The position numbers were made by a program, and so were the translations under genes. This document shows positions 60,225 through 64,000 of a DNA stretch of 64,000 nucleotides, one piece after another (the first letter of the stretch is position 1; every line of letters starts with the position of its first letter). The stretch comes from Vaginimicrobium propionicum. GTDB lineage: Bacteria; Actinomycetota; Actinomycetes; Propionibacteriales; Propionibacteriaceae. The stretch is taken from contig NZ_LT706985.1 in assembly GCF_900155645.1 (NCBI RefSeq), positions 1 through 64,000 of the forward strand, written 5' to 3'. Under the pieces are notes generated by a model. That model had not been told where the DNA came from. It did no database searches and saw only the letters and a list, made by a program, of their open reading frames with translations.

Positions 60225-61205
60225 GTGAGCGGAGTTAAGCGGCCAACTGAAAAACATTTGATGCTGTTTTCGGGTCGGGCGTATCCGGAATTAGCCGAAG
60301 AGATAGCTGAGCTCATGGGGGTGGAGCTTACTTCTAGACGGTTGATTAGTTACGCTAACTCTGAGGTTTACGTTCGTTATGAAGAGTCAGTGCGTGGTTC
60401 GGACGCTTTCGTTATCCAATCCCACGTTTCTCCGGTCAATGAATATCTTATGGAGCAGCTGATCATGGTTGATGCGCTGAAACGCGCCTCAGCTAAACGA
60501 ATTACCGTTGTTGCGCCGTTTTACCCATATGCCCGTCAAGACAAAAAACACCTTGGCCGTGAGCCAATCTCTGCGAGGCTAGTCGCGGATCTATATCGTG
60601 CTGCTGGCGCCGACCGCATAATGAGTGTCGACCTGCACACTGCCCAAATTCAAGGCTTTTTCGATGGTCCGCTCGATCACCTTTCGGGTATGCCGGTGCT
60701 GGCCGATTATGTCGAAAAGAAATACGACACTAAGGATATGACGATTGTCAGCCCGGACGCTGGCAGAGTTCGCTTGGCAGATAACTGGTCAGATAGATTG
60801 CACGCCCCGCTGGCCATTATTCACAAACGTCATGACCCGAGAGTGGCTAATCAAGTAAGAGTTCACGAGGTTGTCGGTCGTGTTGAGGGGCGTACGTGTC
60901 TAATTGTTGATGACATGATTGATACTGCTGGCACTATTTGTCAGGCCGGCGAGGCGCTGCGCGCCCACGGTGCAGCCAAGGTGATTGTTGCCACAACGCA
61001 CGCTATCTTGTCAGATCCGGCTCAGGAGAGACTGAACGCTGCTGGTTTCGAGGAAGTAATCTGCACGAATACCTTGCCTATCCGCAAGGACATCAACATT
61101 CCTAGCCTGACGCAGCTTTCCATTGCACCGTTACTTGCCAAAGCTATTCACGAAGTTTTCGAGGACGGTTCGGTAGCGTCTCTATTCCCAGAAAAAATTG
61201 GTTGA
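60225..61205 (+). CDS. prs: ribose-phosphate pyrophosphokinase
   Basis: Prs makes PRPP for nucleotide, His and Trp synthesis. The 326-residue protein has LMLFSGRAYPELAEEIAELMG, FYPYARQDKKHLGREPISARLVADL, DLHTAQIQGFFDGPLDHL and the PRPP loop LIVDDMIDTAGT near residue 228. It starts at GTG 60225 after AAGGAG. glmU-prs adjacency is conserved in actinobacteria and many Firmicutes. Confidence 0.96.
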   Translation: MSGVKRPTEKHLMLFSGRAYPELAEEIAELMGVELTSRRLISYANSEVYVRYEESVRGSDAFVIQSHVSPVNEYLMEQLIMVDALKRASAKRITVVAPFYPYARQDKKHLGREPISARLVADLYRAAGADRIMSVDLHTAQIQGFFDGPLDHLSGMPVLADYVEKKYDTKDMTIVSPDAGRVRLADNWSDRLHAPLAIIHKRHDPRVANQVRVHEVVGRVEGRTCLIVDDMIDTAGTICQAGEALRAHGAAKVIVATTHAILSDPAQERLNAAGFEEVICTNTLPIRKDINIPSLTQLSIAPLLAKAIHEVFEDGSVASLFPEKIG

Positions 61206-61379
61206 TAGTTTGCGTGACTTCAACAGCTTGATTGGCGTCACGAGACAGTTTTTACTAAACTCAAGCCTGCTTGGCGAGGGGTCTACACCCGTTATCGACT
61301 AGAGCAGGCTGTTTAGCTTTGCAACTTTTTGATGGGCAGCTCCTAGCCAATGACAACCAGAGGTTTTAAGGAGACGATA
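61206..61379 (+). other. leader of rplY with long-range inverted repeat
   Basis: No gene is visible. AGCCTGCT (61264-61271) can pair with AGCAGGCT (61303-61310), enclosing about 30 bases, followed by GTTTAGCTTTGCAACTTTTT. It could be the terminator of prs or a regulatory leader. AAGGAG at 61368-61373 is the rplY ribosome binding site. Confidence 0.4.
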
Positions 61380-62006
61380 ATGCCTAACGAAGTAAAACTA
61401 GACGTTGAACTGCGCGAAGAATTTGGCAAGGGTGCATCCCGCCGAGTCCGTCGCGACAAGAAAATTCCTGCCGTCCTATATGGGCACGGCTCTGATCCAG
61501 TGCATTTAACTTTGCCGGGTCATGAAACTATGTTGGCGTTGCGTAACTCGAACGCTTTGTTGACTTTGGCTCTCGGCGATTCCCAAGAACATTTGGCGTT
61601 ACCGAAACAAATTCAGCGTCATCCGGTAACCAACGATATTCAGCATGTCGACCTTGTCGTGGTCAAACGCGGTGAACGCGTTGTCGTCGAAATCCCGATC
61701 ATCGTTGTCGATGAAGACAAGATGTCCGACGTCACCTTGGTTGTTAACAACGAGCGTACCGAGCTTACGGTTAGCGCTGAGGCTACTAACATTCCGCGTG
61801 AAGTTGAGGTTTCCGTGGCTGGCTTCGATCTGGATTCCCAAGTCACTGCTGGCGATGTTAAGTTGCCAGAAGGTGTCGAGCTAGCCGAAGACCCAGAGAC
61901 TTTGGTTATCTCCATCTCTATCCCAGATGAGGAACCGGCTGAGCCAGAGACTGCTGAGGAAGAAGAGACTGAAGCTGAGGAAGAATCCGAAGAGGAAGAA
62001 AAGTAG
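61380..62006 (+). CDS. rplY: 50S ribosomal protein L25/general stress protein Ctc
   Basis: The long (TL5/CTC) form of L25, 208 residues, has an N-terminal 5S rRNA-binding domain (VELREEFGKGASRRVRRDKKIPAVLYGHG) and a C-terminal beta domain, ending in a run of acidic residues (about 180-208). I place the start at ATG 61380 with AAGGAG seven bases upstream; an in-frame ATG at 61350 has no ribosome binding site. prs-rplY-pth-mfd is the actinobacterial order. Confidence 0.94.
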   Translation: MPNEVKLDVELREEFGKGASRRVRRDKKIPAVLYGHGSDPVHLTLPGHETMLALRNSNALLTLALGDSQEHLALPKQIQRHPVTNDIQHVDLVVVKRGERVVVEIPIIVVDEDKMSDVTLVVNNERTELTVSAEATNIPREVEVSVAGFDLDSQVTAGDVKLPEGVELAEDPETLVISISIPDEEPAEPETAEEEETEAEEESEEEEK

Positions 62007-62014
62007 CCTAGGCT

Positions 62015-62605
62015 GTGACCTGGATGATCGTTGGGCTTGGGAACCCAGGCCCAAAATATGCCTCTACTAGGCATAATGTCGGTTTTATGGTCGCTGATAA
62101 GCTTGCCGGTCAGGCGTCGGTTAATTTCAATACCGCGTCTGGAGTTCGTGCCGAGGTCGCTGAAACTGTATTTAGTTCGGCTGGCCTCGGTGTCGCCGGT
62201 GGTGAGAAATTGGTGCTCGTTAAACCGTTAACTTTCATGAACGAGTCCGGTCAAGCTGTTGGGAAACTCGCGCGATTTTTTCGTCTACAACCAGACCACA
62301 TTGTCGTAGTTCACGACGAGTTGGATCTGGATTTTGGCCGCTTACGCATGAAATTGGGTGGCTCTGATAATGGCCACAACGGGTTGAAATCTATTCGTTC
62401 CCATTTAGCAACCGGTGATTTCTTGCGGGTGCGCATCGGCATTGGACGTCCACCCGGCAAAATGTCTAGCGCAGATTATGTACTGGGGCGTTTCCCGACT
62501 AATCAGCGCGCCGAGCTAGAAACCGAAATCTCGATAGCTGCTGATGCTTGTTTTACTCTAATCTCGTCCGGTTTAGCCAGTGCGCAAAACCAGTTCAATA
62601 GCTAA
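62015..62605 (+). CDS. pth: peptidyl-tRNA hydrolase
   Basis: Pth recycles peptidyl-tRNA. The 196-residue protein has IVGLGNPGPKYASTRHNVGFMVAD with catalytic His near 23, KPLTFMNESGQAV, and VHDELDLDFGRLRMKLGGSDNGHNGLKSI. The start is GTG 62015 or ATG 62024. It lies nine bases after rplY and nine bases before mfd, so all three are probably co-transcribed. Confidence 0.95.
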   Translation: MTWMIVGLGNPGPKYASTRHNVGFMVADKLAGQASVNFNTASGVRAEVAETVFSSAGLGVAGGEKLVLVKPLTFMNESGQAVGKLARFFRLQPDHIVVVHDELDLDFGRLRMKLGGSDNGHNGLKSIRSHLATGDFLRVRIGIGRPPGKMSSADYVLGRFPTNQRAELETEISIAADACFTLISSGLASAQNQFNS

Positions 62606-62614
62606 ACCGAGCAG

Positions 62615-64000
62615 ATGACTAAACTTGCTGAAGTGAGCGCAGCTATTTCTGGCCTGATTCAAGCCATCACCAAGGATCCTGGGGTGGGGCAGGTTATTAA
62701 TGATGCCTCAGCTGGTGTTGGTCAGGTGGATTTATCTTGCCCGATTTCAGCTAGAGCCACGTTGTGCGCCGCAATAGCAAAAAAGCGTCCGCTGCTCATC
62801 GTTACCGCAACTTTTCGGCAGGCAGAACAACTAGTAGATGAGTTAGGTTCCCTTATTGGTCAATCCCTTGTCTGCTATTACCCAGCCTGGGAAACGCTGC
62901 CACATGAACGGTTATCCCCGCGTTCCGATACGGTAGCCAAACGCCTGACTGTGTTGCGTCGGCTTGCTGGGAATGACGAGTTGGGCGCGCCAAAAATCAT
63001 CGTTGCACCGATTCGTGCAGTGCTCCAACCTCAAGCAGGCGACTTGGGTAAGTTGCCTGTCGTTAAGGTTAAAGTCGGTGACGAATATCCCCTTGAAGAG
63101 CTATCAAAAGATCTAGTGGCAGCGGCATATTCCAGGGTTGATCTGGTTGAGCGTCGAGGCGAGTTTGCGATTAGAGGCGGTATCGCAGACGTGTTTCCAC
63201 CCTCTTGTACGCATCCATTGCGGATAGATTTCTTCGGTGACGAAGTTGACTCAATTACCTATTTTTCTGTCGCAGATCAACGTTCTACTACTGAGAGCGT
63301 GTCAGAAATTATTGCGGCACCATGCCGCGAACTGCTCCTAACCGATGAAGTGCGACATCGTGCTGCAGCGTTAATCCCAAAGCACCCCGAGTTAGGGGAG
63401 CTATTGACGAAAATTTCTGAAGGCCAAGCCTGTGAAGGTATGGAATCCTTGTTGCCAGTGTTGGCTCAGCGACTCGAATTACTTGTCGATGTATTGGCGA
63501 AAAACGCTTTGGTTTGCGTTTTTGACCCTGAATTAGTGCGTTCTAGAGCAGACGACTTAGTGCGAACCAGTCAAGATTTTCTGCATGCAGGTTGGGTCAG
63601 TGCAGCTGCTGGTGGCGAGGCTCCGATCGATTTAGCCCCTAGTGCCTATCAAAGCTTGGGCGATGTGCGTCTACATGCCCTTGAAAAAGGGTTGGATTGG
63701 TGGACTATTAGCCCATTTTCTGCTGATGCAGAATCTAGTTACAACCTCGATATTCACGAATCTGGAACATGGCGTGGTGATGTTGAGGCAGCTATTTCGC
63801 ATATAGCTGATGACGTTAAGTCTGGTTTCGGCACGGTGCTTAGCGTAGAAGGTAAAGGCTTGAGCTCACGGTTCGCTGAGTTGCTGGGCGACCACGATAT
63901 CGCCGCGAAACAGGTCAGCCAGTTAACAGATTCGCCTCAGCCACATGTGGTCACTATCGTTTGCTCACAGTTGAGGCGAGGGTTTAGGGCTCCTGGCGCA
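62615..64000 (+). CDS. mfd: transcription-repair coupling factor Mfd, N-terminal part (cut by window edge)
   Basis: An open frame from ATG 62615 reaches the window end with 462 codons and no stop. It contains ARATLCAAIAKKRPLLIVTATFRQAEQLVDEL, YYPAWETLPHERLSPRSDTVAKRL, RRGEFAIRGGIADVFP and RIDFFGDEVDSI-type sequence, which is the UvrB-homology module of Mfd. It would displace stalled RNA polymerase and recruit UvrA. The RNA polymerase-binding and helicase domains lie beyond the window. The pth-mfd pair supports the call. Confidence 0.95.
   Translation, partial: MTKLAEVSAAISGLIQAITKDPGVGQVINDASAGVGQVDLSCPISARATLCAAIAKKRPLLIVTATFRQAEQLVDELGSLIGQSLVCYYPAWETLPHERLSPRSDTVAKRLTVLRRLAGNDELGAPKIIVAPIRAVLQPQAGDLGKLPVVKVKVGDEYPLEELSKDLVAAAYSRVDLVERRGEFAIRGGIADVFPPSCTHPLRIDFFGDEVDSITYFSVADQRSTTESVSEIIAAPCRELLLTDEVRHRAAALIPKHPELGELLTKISEGQACEGMESLLPVLAQRLELLVDVLAKNALVCVFDPELVRSRADDLVRTSQDFLHAGWVSAAAGGEAPIDLAPSAYQSLGDVRLHALEKGLDWWTISPFSADAESSYNLDIHESGTWRGDVEAAISHIADDVKSGFGTVLSVEGKGLSSRFAELLGDHDIAAKQVSQLTDSPQPHVVTIVCSQLRRGFRAPGA

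Overview
The window is a continuous piece of chromosome from a Gram-positive actinobacterium of moderate GC, close to 50% by eye. Gene order is the main evidence. It includes TPR/HAD/small ORF/tlyA/nadK/recN, a Nudix gene followed by xerD, rsmD-coaD-DUF177-rpmF-rnc-mutM with smc-ftsY-ffh downstream, pmt divergent from rsmI, and ksgA-ispE/TetR/tRNA-Gln/glmU-prs-rplY-pth-mfd. These are arrangements known from Actinobacteria. An acyl-CoA carboxylase epsilon subunit, many GTG starts and probable leaderless mRNAs agree with this. Pyruvate:ferredoxin oxidoreductase, a b558-type SdhCAB and a periplasmic nitrite reductase suggest a facultative or anaerobic member, perhaps of the Actinomycetaceae; the genus is not determined.

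Layout. 1-126: right end of an IS3-family element. 312-11496: housekeeping run (TPR protein, HAD phosphatase, TlyA, NAD kinase, RecN, PyrB, Nudix, XerD, RecG). 11513-24457: RNA modification, CoA synthesis, ribosome, DNA repair and protein targeting genes, ending with rpsP and a KH protein. 24525-29906: rimM-trmD and rplS with sdhCAB placed between them. 30014-35486: aldo/keto reductase, then PFOR with a DHOD-like partner. 35556-41309: biotin-dependent acyl-CoA carboxylase genes, Maf, a lipoprotein and biotin ligase. 41418-41849: OsmC. 42082-48559: nitrite ammonification with cytochrome c maturation (nrfH, nrfA, TPR, ccdA, resB, ccsA, tlpA). 48604-52349, minus strand: histidine phosphatase, uracil permease, Pmt. 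52374-55903: rsmI, tatD, ksgA, ispE. 55924-58596: TetR, tRNA-Gln and a nested mobile-element relic. 58663-64000: glmU, prs, rplY, pth and the start of mfd.

How genes may work together (inference): PFOR supplies reduced ferredoxin and acetyl-CoA. SdhCAB, which may run as a fumarate reductase, and NrfHA draw on the menaquinol pool. CcdA, ResB, CcsA and TlpA build the c-type hemes of NrfHA. Biotin ligase, divergent from the carboxylase genes, activates the carboxylase carrier domain.

The most distinctive finds are: an IS481-family relic inserted exactly behind tRNA-Gln with a 15-bp target duplication and itself split by an IS3-family element; an NrfA whose five heme motifs are all CxxCH; a TPR protein with a very long R/D/N/G-rich disordered arm; a set of genes with a -10 box exactly six bases before the start codon; and perfect palindromes upstream of several redox or lipid operons. 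No CRISPR array, phage or obvious new defence system was found.
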